Notes: a model not told the origin generated them from the letters alone. Shown: positions 10,910 through 20,138, counted from the stretch's first letter. The stretch: 35,037 nt of DNA from Hymenoscyphus infarciens (GCA_001414345.1 LLCB01000452.1:1-35037); one strand, 5' to 3'. Program-made: numbers and translations.

Positions 10910-11972
10910 AATAAATTAATAAACTATATACGATCGAATAAAGCGCTTAAAAAGTTGATTTAAAGCTTAAAAAGCTTAAATCTAAGAACTTTTCTCAATC
11001 GTATACTAATTACTTAATTAAGCTAGTACTTTCTCTTTACGCCGCCCTTTCTCTCTTCTAGTATACTCTTCTACTACTTTTTGTAAAAGGTTATACTAAA
11101 GTCTCTAGTAATCTATCTACTTATTAACTTCTACCTATACCTCTACCTTTTCTAGTATCTAATTTAACTACGTTCTAGCGACTAGCGTACTATAATATAT
11201 ATTATTAGGAGTAGTAGTAGAATTAAAAGTGTTAACTTAAAAGGTTATATTAATATTAAAATTCGACTAATTAAAGCTATTACTATCACTCTTAGTAGTA
11301 GTAAGAGTATATACTTACTAGTAATTATATATAGTAAGCGTACTAAATTCTATAGTAATCTCTTATTACTTTTCTACGATCTAATTCTCTAGCTTCTTAT
11401 ACTTAATTATATTCTAAAACTTCTTAAACTCGCTAATACTCTTTAATAGTAAAAGCTTAGTCTATACCTCTAGTATCTCTCTCTTTTGATAAAAGTCTTT
11501 GATTATATACTCTCTATTCTTAATTTAAAAGACCACTTCCTCTACCTTTTATTAACTATTTTAATATATATGTATTTAAGAGTTTTTAGACGTAATATAC
11601 TCTTTAGAAGGATTAGTAGAGTAAGCGTGACAAGGATGTTAAAATATTATATATCTCTTTATACTCTAGAAAGCGTTTAAATACTTATACTAATTAAGAT
11701 CTTAATCGAGATATTAGTATTAGAGAGATTAAGCGATTCTAAGCTTAGAGAAAAGAACGAATTATTTAAGTATATATTAATATAACAACTCTTATATATA
11801 AAAGCTCTTATAATTATATTTACTATTAGCTTTAAGAGTATAGCTCTTATATATTAATTATTAACCTTTTATAAGTAATTTCTTAGAGGCTTTATAATAC
11901 ACTTTCTCCACGTTTATAAAATTACTTATTAAGATATCTTAAGCTAATCTTAAGAATAGCTTTAGCTAAGAA
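10910..11972 (-). pseudogene. MULE-like transposase remnant, C-terminal part
   Basis: On the minus strand, in one frame with the segment across X4, this reads as a lysine/glutamine-rich protein tail with stops almost only at former CAA/CAG. Examples are NVEKVYYKASKKLLIKG near 11870-11930, IKNREYIIKDFYQKREILEV near 11470-11540, and VVEEYTRREKGRRKEKVLA near 11020-11085. The frame fades near 10,910. The plus strand is also partly open here (11486-11680), but that product is hydrophobic with few acidic residues, as expected of an antisense shadow. The family is inferred from the N-terminal parts at 16609-17560. Confidence 0.5.
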
Positions 11973-12658
11973 TACGTATATGCCCGCTCGCTTTTACTCA
12001 AAACTAGTTCAAATCAGTATTGAATCGATTTCAATAGCTTAAGTAAGAGTCGACATAGTATCCGATCTTATTCAGAGAGGCTCTAAGGTTCCGATCCTAT
12101 TTAGAGAGGTTCCGAGGTTCGGATCCTATTCGGAGAGGTTCCGAACCTATTCCGAATCGTTGAATTAATCAGAGCTATAGCTAGCTATAGTTTAGAGGGG
12201 TTCCGATAGATTCCGAGGTTCCGATTCTATTCAGAGAGGTTCTGAACCTATTCAGAGAGGTTCCGAGGTTCGGATCCTATTCGGAGAGATTCCGAACCTA
12301 TTCCGAATCGTTGAATTAATCAGAGCTATAGCTAGCTATAGTTTAGAGAGGTTCCGATAGATTCCGAGGTTCCGATTCTATTCAGAGAGGTTCTGAACCT
12401 ATTCCGAACCTATTCCGAGTAGTTCTAAGTAGCTTAAGCTATTCTATTATAACTAATACTAGCTTTAGTATATACTAGCTATATATTAGTAGTATAATAA
12501 CACTTAAAAAGTACTTAGAAGAAAAAATAAAAAGTCTAGAGAGAGTGTTTTTTTTTTCAATGTCGATTTAAGCGACTTTTTACATATTAACTTTAATTAG
12601 TAAGTATATATTAATAATCCTTATATTTAGGGCTACTAGCGTATAAGTTTTATTATGT

Positions 12659-12664
12659 CACGTG
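12659..12664. promoter_or_regulatory. CACGTG palindrome, left side of X core
   Basis: AGTCACGTGACT-type context; also present in X2 (4748-4753) and X3 (9627-9632). CACGTG is the E-box bound by bHLH proteins such as Cbf1 in fungi. Binding here is inference. Confidence 0.45.
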
Positions 12665-12784
12665 ACTAGAGTGGGTCACCTGGTGGGGCGTGGCTTTCGT
12701 ACCAGGGTCGCTCTTGCCGAACACGGTGCGCTACGTACAACTAGCTACGTAGTAGGCTTGGCGTACGCACGGGCCACCCCCACC

Positions 12785-12871
12785 TTCGACTTCGACTTCG
12801 ACTTCGACTTCGACACTTCGACTTCGACATCTTCGACTTCGACACTTCATTTCGACGACGACGACGACGAT
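12785..12871 (+). repeat. (TTCGAC)n and (GAC)n blocks of X core
   Basis: TTCGAC-based hexamers with two interruptions, followed by (GAC)n at 12852-12871. Equivalent blocks occur in every X copy that has this part of the core: about 9408-9500 (X3), 15508-15590 (X5), 19998-20085 (X6), 30500-30575 (X8). They decay to GTTAAA and GTTATT forms in mutated copies. Confidence 0.85.
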
Positions 12872-13098
12872 AACTCTCTATCGCCATTACATCGCATTCG
12901 TTACTCGGCATCGGGCCGCTTATCGGCATTGTAATCCACGTCGTATTCGTCGCGTTCGCTACCCCGGTCAATTCCACGTCGTCGAACAACATCGGCCAGT
13001 ACAAGCACATTTCACGGTCAGACTTTCAGCAGAGCGAATAAGAAGCCCCGAATTGGTCACCTAGCGAATCAGAAGCATCGGATTTGTCATCTACGTCA

Positions 13099-13101
13099 TC
13101 G

Positions 13102-13133
<32 letters not shown>
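13099..13133 (+). repeat. (CGCTGT)n block of X core
   Basis: About six hexamers of CGCTGT. On the other strand it is (GCGACA)n, as in X5 (15249-15275) and X6 (about 19735-19765). In X2 and X3 it is decayed to GATAGT and AATAGC forms. Confidence 0.85.
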
Positions 13134-13193
13134 TTTACGGTACGTACTGTTTCTACCCTTACTTCCTAAACTGACGTGCGTGCCTTATAGTTT

Positions 13194-13229
13194 CCGACCG
13201 ACCGACCGACCGACCGACCGACCGACCGA
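13194..13229 (+). repeat. (CCGA)n block of X core
   Basis: Nine CCGA units. Copy number varies among X elements: about 21 in X6 (19591-19674), 13 in X5 (15137-15188), 9 here, 5 in X8 (30899-30918), 6 in decayed TTAG form in X2. Confidence 0.85.
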
Positions 13230-13278
13230 TTAAACCAATCACATCAAGGCATACATACAGGGATGACGTCACTTGGGT

Positions 13279-13331
13279 TGGTGGAACATTCGGTGGAACA
13301 TTCGGTGGAATAATCGGTGGAATTGGTGGAA
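13279..13331 (+). repeat. 12-bp GGTGGAACATTC minisatellite of X core
   Basis: Four to five units of GGTGGAACATTC and variants (GGTGGAATAATC). The inverse form GTTCCACCGAAT occurs at 15015-15090 in X5, and partly decayed forms are present in X2, X3, X6, X7 and X8. Confidence 0.85.
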
Positions 13332-13394
13332 GCAGGACTTGGGCATTCAGGCATGTTACGTAAGAGTAGTGTAGCTACGTAATATACACCTGAT

Positions 13395-13400
13395 CACGTG
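13395..13400. promoter_or_regulatory. CACGTG palindrome, right side of X core
   Basis: Context TGATCACGTGATTTC. Also intact in X5 (14947-14952) and X8 (about 31104-31109). It lies 736 bp from the other CACGTG of X4; the pair brackets the core. Confidence 0.45.
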
Positions 13401-13893
13401 ATTTCAAATTCAAGTCCTTTTTCTAGCTCTTTTGTTCTTAAGTCTTTTTCGATACTAGCTTAAAACTAGCTCCGATCCAGCTCTGAACCAGTTCCGAACT
13501 AGTTCCGAACCAGTTCTGAACCAGTTCGGAACTAAGTCGACTTTGGATCAGATGCGTTCAAGGTGTTATGGATTAAGAAACTGATTTGGCTCTCTTTCAG
13601 ACCTAGCTCTAAATCGGTTCTAAACTAGCTCTGAACTAGTGGAACCTCTCTAAACCAGTTCGGAACCAGTTCCGAATCGGCTCTAAACTAGTGGAACCTC
13701 TCTGAACCAGTTCTGAACCAGTTCCGAACCGGTTCTAAATCGGTTCCGAATCAGTTCCGAACTAATAGAACCACTCTAATACTAATCCGACCCTAGGTCG
13801 ACCTTAATTCAAACTGGAGTCGAATCGGAGTCGAATCGGAGTCGAATCGGAGTCGAATTAGTGTTGAGCAAATAGCGGTTCGGCAGTACAGTA

Positions 13894-14589
13894 TTAATCT
13901 ATAAATATATTCTCTTTATTATCGAGGTTATAAGTAGTCTTTTTATTCTTTAAAGCTTAATTATTAATACTATCTTCAACTGTTTATACTATAAAAGCGA
14001 GAGTATATCTAGAGTCTTAGTTTTTATAAAGATAGAGTAATCTTTTAAGCTTATAATACTATTCTTTGTTTAGGCTAGTAGTTAGAATTTATAAGAGAAT
14101 TAGGTCTTCTTAATAAGTGTAATTAGCTTACTTCTTACTATTATCTTTTTATATCTTTTATATATATTCCTTTATATTCTAAAACTCGGTTTTACTCTTT
14201 TTAATCTTAAGGCTGTCTAAGATCTTATTAAGAGTAGCTTATATTAATTCGTTATATCTAGCTTTTATATAATAATAGAATAGTACGCTTTTAAAATAGT
14301 TAGTAGCTTTTATAAGATAATCTTATCTATGGTTTTTAAGGTTTTAATCTATTATTTAGCTAGAGTACTATATATAGAGGAAGTACTTAACGACGTTATA
14401 GGAAGAGAATTAATCGCCGTTTTTAATAAATATATTCTTAATTATAAGTTACTTAGTAGTAGAGTTGTTAGAGAGAGCGTATTTAATATACTATTATATA
14501 TTAAGCTTCTCTTTTATCTAAGTTATAAGCTATTAAAAGTAAGCTTTAATAATTTCGCTATTCTTATTAGATATAAGAAAGAAAGTAGA
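13894..14589 (-). pseudogene. MULE-like transposase remnant, middle part
   Basis: Minus-strand frame between X4 and X5. It reads as a charged protein with few stops, for example KILDSLKIKKSKTEF near 14180-14225 and EDLILLQILTTSLNKEQYY-like sequence near 14050-14105 (stops read as Q). It ends ENIFID next to X4. Removing X4 plus one TA joins ENIFID to the next segment without a frame change; removing X5 plus one TA joins it upstream in the same way. This supports one gene interrupted by two X insertions. The plus-strand open frame 14329-14588 is its antisense. Confidence 0.55.
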
Positions 14590-14623
14590 TACTGTACTGC
14601 CGAACCGCTATTTACTCAACTCC

Positions 14624-14667
14624 GGTTCGACTCCGGTTCGACTCCGGTTCGACTCCGATTCGGCTCC
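14624..14667 (+). repeat. tandem 11-bp GGTTCGACTCC repeats (tRNA B-box-like)
   Basis: Three exact copies at 14624-14634, 14635-14645 and 14646-14656, then GATTCGGCTCC. Each exact copy matches the B-box consensus GGTTCGANTCC of RNA polymerase III genes. X4 has four copies of GATTCGACTCC (on the minus strand) at about 13815-13858. No tRNA fold is present. Confidence 0.7.
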
Positions 14668-14810
14668 GATTCAAATCAAGGTTGACCTAGGATCGGATTA
14701 TGTTCCGAGCGGTTCAGAACCAGTTCAGAACCAGTTCAGAACCAGAGCCAAATTAGTTTCTTCATCCGTAACACCTTAAACGCATCTGATCCAGAGTCGA
14801 CTTTAGTTCC

Positions 14811-14890
14811 GAACTAGTTCGGAACCAGTTCGGAACCAGTTCAGAACCAGTTCAGAACTAGTTCAGAGCTGGTTCAGAGCTAGGTTTAAG
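14811..14890 (+). repeat. 11-bp array of GAACYRGTTC palindromes, right arm of X5
   Basis: About seven consecutive units such as GAACTAGTTCG and GAACCAGTTCA, each containing a 10-bp or near-10-bp palindrome, at 11-bp spacing. The same array type is in X4 (about 13480-13530) and, mutated to GAACTAGTTTA, in X2, X3, X7 and X8. Confidence 0.8.
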
Positions 14891-16283
14891 CTAGTATAGA
14901 AAAAGAGCTTAAGAAAGAGCTTGAAAAAAGGACTTGAATTTGAAATCACGTGATCAGGCTCATATTACGTGGCTACACTACTCTTACGTAACATGCCTGA
15001 ATGCCCAAGTCCTGCTTCCACTAATTCCGAATGTTCCACCGAATGTTCCACCGAATGTTCCACCGAATGTTCCACCGAATGTTCCACCGACCCATGACGT
15101 CATCCCTGTATGTATGCCTCGATGTGATTGGTTCGACCGGTCGGTCGGTCGGTCGGTCGGTCGGTCGGTCGGTCGGTCGGTCGGTCGGAAACTATAAGGC
15201 ACGCACGTCAGTTTAGGAAGTAAGGGTAGAAACAGTACGTACCGTAAAAGCGACAGCGACAGCGATAGCGATAACGTAGATAATAAATCTAATGCTTCTA
15301 ATTCGCTAGGTAACTAATTTAGGGCTTCTTATTTACTCTACTAAAAGTCCGACTATGAAATGTGCCTATATTATCTAATATTGTCCTACTACTATTCAAC
15401 GACGTGGAATTAACTAGGGTAGTAAACGCGACGAATATAACGTAGATTATAATGCTAATAAGTAGCCTAATACTAAGTAACGAATATAATACAATAGCGA
15501 TAAAGAGTTATCGTCGTCGTTATTATTATTATTAAAGTAAAGTATTAAAGTGTTAGAGTATCGAAGTCGAAGTTAAAGTCGAAGTCGAAGATAAGAGTAG
15601 CCTATATATATACTAAGCCTACTATATAGCTAGTTATATATAGCGTACTATATTTAGTAAGAGCGACCCTAGTATAAAAGCTACGCTCTACTATATAACC
15701 TACTTTAGTTATATAACTTTTATTTTTTTATATACTTATAGCCTTAATTCTAAGGATTATTAATATATAATTACTAATTAAAGTTAATATATAAAAAGTC
15801 GCTTAGATCGACTTTAAAAAAAAAAATACTCTTTCTAGACTTTTTATTTTTTCTTCTAAGTACTTTTTAAGTGTTATTATACTACTAATATATAGCTAGT
15901 ATATACTAAAGCTAGTATTAGTTATAATAGAATAGCTTAAGCTACTTAGAACTACTTAGAATAGGTTTAGAATAGGTTTAGAACCTCTCTAAATAAGTTC
16001 TGAATAAGTTCTAAATAGGTTCGGAATAGGTTTAGAACCTCTCTAAATAAGTTCTGAATAGGTTCGGAACCTTTCTAAACTACGGTCTAGCTATAGCTCC
16101 GAACGTTTCGACGATTCGGAATAGGTTCGGAACCTCTCTGAATAAGCTCTGAATAGGTTCAGAACCTTTCTAAACTACGGTCCAGCTATAGCTTCGAACG
16201 TTTCTACGATTCGGAATAGGTTTAGAACCTTTCTAAACTACGGTCTAGCTATAGCTTCAAACGTTTCAACGATTTAGAGAGTT

Positions 16284-16549
16284 TTAGAACCTATTCAGAA
16301 CCTATTCCGAACCTATTTAGAACCTATTCAGAATCTATTCAGAACCTATTCTAAACCTATTTAGAACCTATTCCAAACCTATTCTAAACCTATTCTAAAC
16401 CTATTTAGAACTTATTCCAAACCTATTCCAAACCTATTCAGAACCTATTCCGAACCTATTCCGAACCTATTCAGAACCTATTCAGAATCTATTTAGAACC
16501 TATTCCAAACCTATTTAGAACCTATTCAGAACCTATTCCGAACCTATTG
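16284..16549 (+). repeat. 11-bp array, about 24 units, left arm of X5
   Basis: Continuous GAACCTATTCC / GAACCTATTCA / AAACCTATTTA units, 266 bp at an 11-bp period with essentially no spacing change. Other X copies have shorter versions interspersed with a longer repeat carrying CTATAGCTAGCTATAG or CTACGGTCTAGCTATAG. The 11-bp period is close to one helical turn. Confidence 0.9.
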
Positions 16550-16608
16550 AAATCGATTTAATACCGATTTGAACTAGGTTTAAGTAAAAGCGAGTAGGCA
16601 TATACGTA

Positions 16609-17560
16609 GTAAGTATATGTTCTTAGGTAAGCGATATACTAATAAGAAGAGCTTTTACTTAAGATAATTAGTTTTATAAGTAGAATTAATTAGTATAAGA
16701 TATCTATTCTTTACTAGAAGTTTAAGCCTCTTCTCTTTTACTTATATAAATCTCTAAACTTTATACTCTTTACTGCTTTTTAGCTTACCTTTCTTAGACC
16801 TCTTTTCTTGTTTATTAATAATAATAGAGTTATAAAAGTAAGATTCTTTTCTTTATACTATATACTTCTTTAATTATTCTACTACTCTCTCTATTTTAAT
16901 AAGAAAGCTATCTTATTTATTAGAGAATTTAAAAGGCTCTATTAATCCTATTACTCTATAAGAGAGATTGTTAATTCTACTACTAACTTTCTTAGTAGCG
17001 ACGATATTATATAATTATTTCTAATTATATATATTCTTAAGTATAAGATATCTACTACTAGTGTCTTTAAGTTATAGTTAAGACAATACTTCTCTAAGAG
17101 TAGCTATAATATTAGAAGGTTAATAGCCTTTTATAAGTTATTCCTCTACTATATAGTATATTATAAGATTCTATGCCTTTTTATTATAAGCTTAAAGTAT
17201 ATAATTATAATCTTTAGTAGTAGATGTCTATATAATTTATATTTAATTTAATAGTATATAGTATATTATTCTAATACTATAATTATATATAAAAGAGGAA
17301 TTCTAAGAGATATTAATTACTTTATTCTTTACTATACTATTATTTAGTTTATGTCTAAATATATAATTATATTATAATATCTCTTAATTACTATCTTAAT
17401 TAAATTAAGAGGTATAAATAATACTCTATACGTTTAAGAGATATAGCTATATAGAGTTAAATTCCTCTATAAAGAGCTAAATAGCTTCGTCGTACTTAAA
17501 TAGCTTTTAGCGTGTTTAAAGGATATTAGTAAGATTATTAAAGGCTTATACTTTTAAAAG
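16609..17560 (-). pseudogene. MULE-like transposase remnant, N-terminal and first catalytic part
   Basis: The minus-strand frame runs from about 17560 down to X5. Near 17480-17500 it reads LFKYDEAI*LFIEEFNS, like the start of a FAR1-type DNA-binding region. Near 17015-17120 it reads IIATLREVLS, then RYLILKNIYN, like the fungal MULE segment ending in DIYN. At 16667-16690 it reads INSTYKTN, matching the MULE catalytic DSTYKTN box with the first aspartate changed to asparagine. After the box, STFFLISNKNSEIIKAYF resembles the usual stretch that follows in MULE transposases. Stops are TAA/TAG. No start codon can be placed; an upstream TGA lies near 17595. Family assignment is by motif recall only. 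Confidence 0.55.
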
Positions 17561-19009
17561 AAGAGATTAAAGAGTTTAAGGTCTTTTACGTACTCGTGAG
17601 TTAAGCAAAGTAGCCTCTATATTAAGATAGTAAAAGGTTAAAAGATTAAAGTATTAGTATTAGATTAAGAGCTTATTTATATAAGTATATCTAGCTACTA
17701 ATTTACAGACGATCTGCTATTTACGTTGAATAGGTAAAAGGCTTAAATTTATTTACTTTATTATATAAATCGTACTTAATCTTAATAAGTGAGTATAAGA
17801 GAGTATCCCTCCTACTAGAGAGTTTAAGAAGCTAGCTCTCTAGTGAAAAGACAAGTGTCTTATACTATTACTATTAGAACATGTCTAGAAGTTAGACGAT
17901 ACTCTAAAGAGATAAAACTGAGGTTATTCCTACTTTTTAGAGAAGTTGATATTTTTATTAGTTTAACTAGTTTAACTAGTTAAGTATATATTTAGAATAA
18001 AAGTGACTATTTAAGTTATATCTATAGTTTCTAGAGTATTAGTAATCAGAAATATAATAATATATATATATAATATAAAAGGGTTTTAGAATGCTTCTAG
18101 AGTGAATAGGAGGATAAGGGAGTGAATAGAAGAATAAGAGAGTGAATTACGTAGTAGCGTACTTAGTAGGCTAGAGACCTCTAGTAATATTAGCTATAGA
18201 ATAGCGTAATCTAATAAATATAGCTATATTATAAATATTAACGTTCTTATAAGCGAGTTTAAATACGTATAAGTATCTCTTCCTTATATAGTATATTTCT
18301 AATATATTATAAAAAGTAGAAGAAATAAGTAGACGTAGTATCTCTCTTAAATCTTATAATATATCTCTTTATAAAAGATAATATAAGATAGTTAATATAG
18401 ATAGGAATTAGAGAGTTATAGTTAAAAGACTTTCTTAAACTTAAATAAGATATTATAAATATAAAAGCTATATACTCTTAACTTATTAATACTTTTATCT
18501 CTCTCTTTAAAAGAACTAATCTTAAAGTAGAAGATATAAATAGTATAAAAATATAAGAGAATAGTCTATATATAATAGTAAGAGTAGATAAGAAAGGCTA
18601 TACTATTAAAAGTATTATTATAGATATATATAGTATTATTAAATCTAATAACCTATTCTTAATAGAAGATAATATTAAGTTTAGAGTATAATTAGTAGAA
18701 GTCTTTATTAGAAAGTATAATCTAGGCTATATATTCTTTATAGTTAATAACTATATCTATTAGTACTAATAACTCTCTTTTATATTTAACACTTATTACT
18801 AGATATTTAATATTAGTAACTTTATTATTTTAGACGATATTATATACTATATATACTAAGTTATTATTATAATATTTAACGAAAAAAGATATATATTTCT
18901 TCTACTTAATACTCTAAATATAGTAAGTATATTAGATCTAGTACTAGAGATAAATATATATATAATAATAAATATAATAGTAGTAAGAGGTCTTATAACT
19001 ATAACAAAG
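17561..19009. other. unassigned degenerate DNA between MULE remnant and X6
   Basis: No recognised element termini. 17600-17960 is less mutated than its surroundings but gives no convincing frame. Short GAGTGAATAGAAG-type repeats occur at about 18095-18150. The stretch 18385-18790 is described separately. Confidence 0.4.
18385..18790 (+). pseudogene. unidentified degenerate coding-like stretch
   Basis: One plus-strand frame of about 135 codons has only four or so stops, all TAA/TAG, and a balanced charged composition: DIINIKAIYS, TNLKVEDINSIKI, RVDKKGYTIKSIIIDIYSII, LIEDNIKFRV, LVEVFIRKYNLGYIFFI. This looks like a mutated protein gene rather than random AT-rich DNA, but I do not recognise the family. 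It ends before X6. It could belong to another transposon. Confidence 0.4.
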
Positions 19010-19011
19010 TA

Positions 19012-20138
19012 CTTTACTACTAACTAGCAAGGGTTTTAAGACGGGGTTAAATCTAGTTTAACCTTAACTCAAGGTGATTTAGACTAATTCTAGAAGCGTA
19101 TTCGAGCTAGTTTATAAAATAGATTAAAATAGTTTAAAATAATTTAAGAACTAGGTTTAATATACTTTAAAACCGACTTAAGATAAGTTATAGTAGTAAA
19201 ACCCAACTCGTTTTAGTAAGTCGAACTAGGTTATAAACCAGGTTAGGTAAGTTAAGTTAGTATTAGACACTAGTTCAACTTAATTCTAGACCTACCTTAA
19301 ACTAGTAGTAACTTAGTATTAGAGTAGTCTTAAATTAGTACTAAAAAAATCACTAGCAAATATAAAAAAAGACTAGAATTATATAATTAGATATATATTA
19401 TATAGCTAGACTACTCTTATATAGTATACCCTAGTTTGTTAAATACCTAAGTTCTACTTCTACTAATTCTACTAATTCTACCAATTCTACCGATTCCACC
19501 GATTATTCTACTGAATATTCTACTGAATATTCCACCGACCTAAATAACGTCATCCTTATATATATGCCGCAATGTGATTAGTTCGATCAGTCGGTCGGTC
19601 GGTCGGTCGGTCGGTCGGTCGGTCGGTCGGTCGGTCGGTCGGTCGGTCGGTCGGTCGGTCAGTCGGTCGGTCGGAAACTATAAGGCACGTACGTTAGTTC
19701 AGGAAGTAAGAGTGGAAATAGTACGTATCGTAAAAGCGACAGCGACAGCGACAGCGACAGCGATGACGTAGATAACAAATCCGATGCTTCTAATTCGCTA
19801 GGTAACTAATTTAAGGCTTCTTATTTACTCTACTAAAAGTCCGACTATAAAATATACCTATATTATCTAATATTATCCTACTACTATTTAATAACGTAGA
19901 ATTAACTAAAGTAGTAAATATAACGAAGACGACCTAGATTATAATACTAATAAGTAACCTAATATTATATAAATGTAATATAATAGTAATAGATAGTTAT
20001 CGTTATTATTGTCGTTGTCGAAGTGAAGTATCGAAGTCGAAGATATCGAAGTCGAAGAAGTCGAAGTCGAAGTCGAAGTCGAAGGTAAGAGTAGCCTATA
20101 TATATGCTAAGTCTACTATATAGCTAGTTGTACGTAAT
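19012..20138 (+). mobile_element. X element copy 6 (truncated, variant right arm)
   Basis: Starts CTTTACTACTAACTAGC after TA (19010-19011), matching CTGTACTGCCGAACCGC mainly through RIP-type changes. The right arm (19030-19370) differs from the other copies (AAGGGTTTTAAGACGGGG, AACCAGGTTA repeats), but from about 19375 the core is standard: CCACCGATT minisatellite, (TCGG)21 at 19591-19674, (GCGACA)5, GAAGTC block, then TAGCTAGTTGTACGTA. It stops at about 20136-20138, where the copia B LTR begins. The remaining left half is not found beyond the copia B array. Confidence 0.8.
19591..19674 (+). repeat. (TCGG)21 tract in X6
   Basis: 84 bp of nearly perfect TCGG (one AGTCGG interruption), the longest of the family in this window. 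CpGs are intact although the X6 right arm is mutated. Confidence 0.9.

Larger units (their letters stand above)
11975..13891 (-). mobile_element. X element copy 4 (1,917 bp, least mutated reference copy)
   Basis: Inserted at TA (11973-11974, 13892-13893) in the minus-strand MULE frame. On the plus strand it starts CGTATATGCCCGCTCGC and ends CGGCAGTACAG. The left arm (12060-12420) has GAACC/GGTTCCGA repeats and two palindromes near 12172-12191 and 12323-12341. The T-run is at about 12548-12557. The core runs from CACGTG (12659) to CACGTG (13395), with simple repeats at 12785-12871, 13099-13133, 13194-13229 and 13279-13331. The right arm (13450-13860) has GAACCAGTTC and GTCGAATCGGA repeats. CpG and CpA are retained throughout, so this copy is either young or escaped RIP. 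No credible gene: both strands are open only across simple repeats. Confidence 0.9.
14592..16606 (+). mobile_element. X element copy 5 (2,015 bp)
   Basis: Starts CTGTACTGCCGAACCGCTAT after TA (14590-14591) and ends GTAGGCATATACG before TA (16607-16608). It lies head-on to X4, 700 bp away, in the same host gene. The right arm is unmutated (three GGTTCGACTCC repeats, then GAACCAGTTC repeats to 14890). The core carries GTTCCACCGAAT (15015-15090), (TCGG)13 (15137-15188), (GCGACA)n (15249-15275) and a mutated GAAGTC block (15540-15590). The part from 15600 to 15850 is heavily mutated. The left arm has the longest 11-bp array in the window (16284-16549). Mutation is uneven: arms and right core are spared while the left core is damaged. 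Confidence 0.9.

Noticed and set aside
12662..13010. Overlapping open frames of about 90 codons on both strands in the X4 core
   Set aside because: They run through TTCGAC/GAC simple repeats, are open on both strands, and are not kept in other X copies. Similar frames at 9346-9528, 14934-15216, 19574-19771 and 30684-31122 were rejected for the same reason.
14624..14667. tRNA gene
   Set aside because: B-box-like repeats only; no A-box, acceptor stem or cloverleaf around them.
11486..14685. Plus-strand open frames 11486-11680 and 14329-14685 as genes
   Set aside because: They are hydrophobic and poor in acidic residues, and lie antisense to the charged minus-strand MULE-like frame. The second also runs into the X5 arm.
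15015..15090. CRISPR-like array
   Set aside because: Head-to-tail 12-bp units without unique spacers, in a eukaryotic transposon: a minisatellite.
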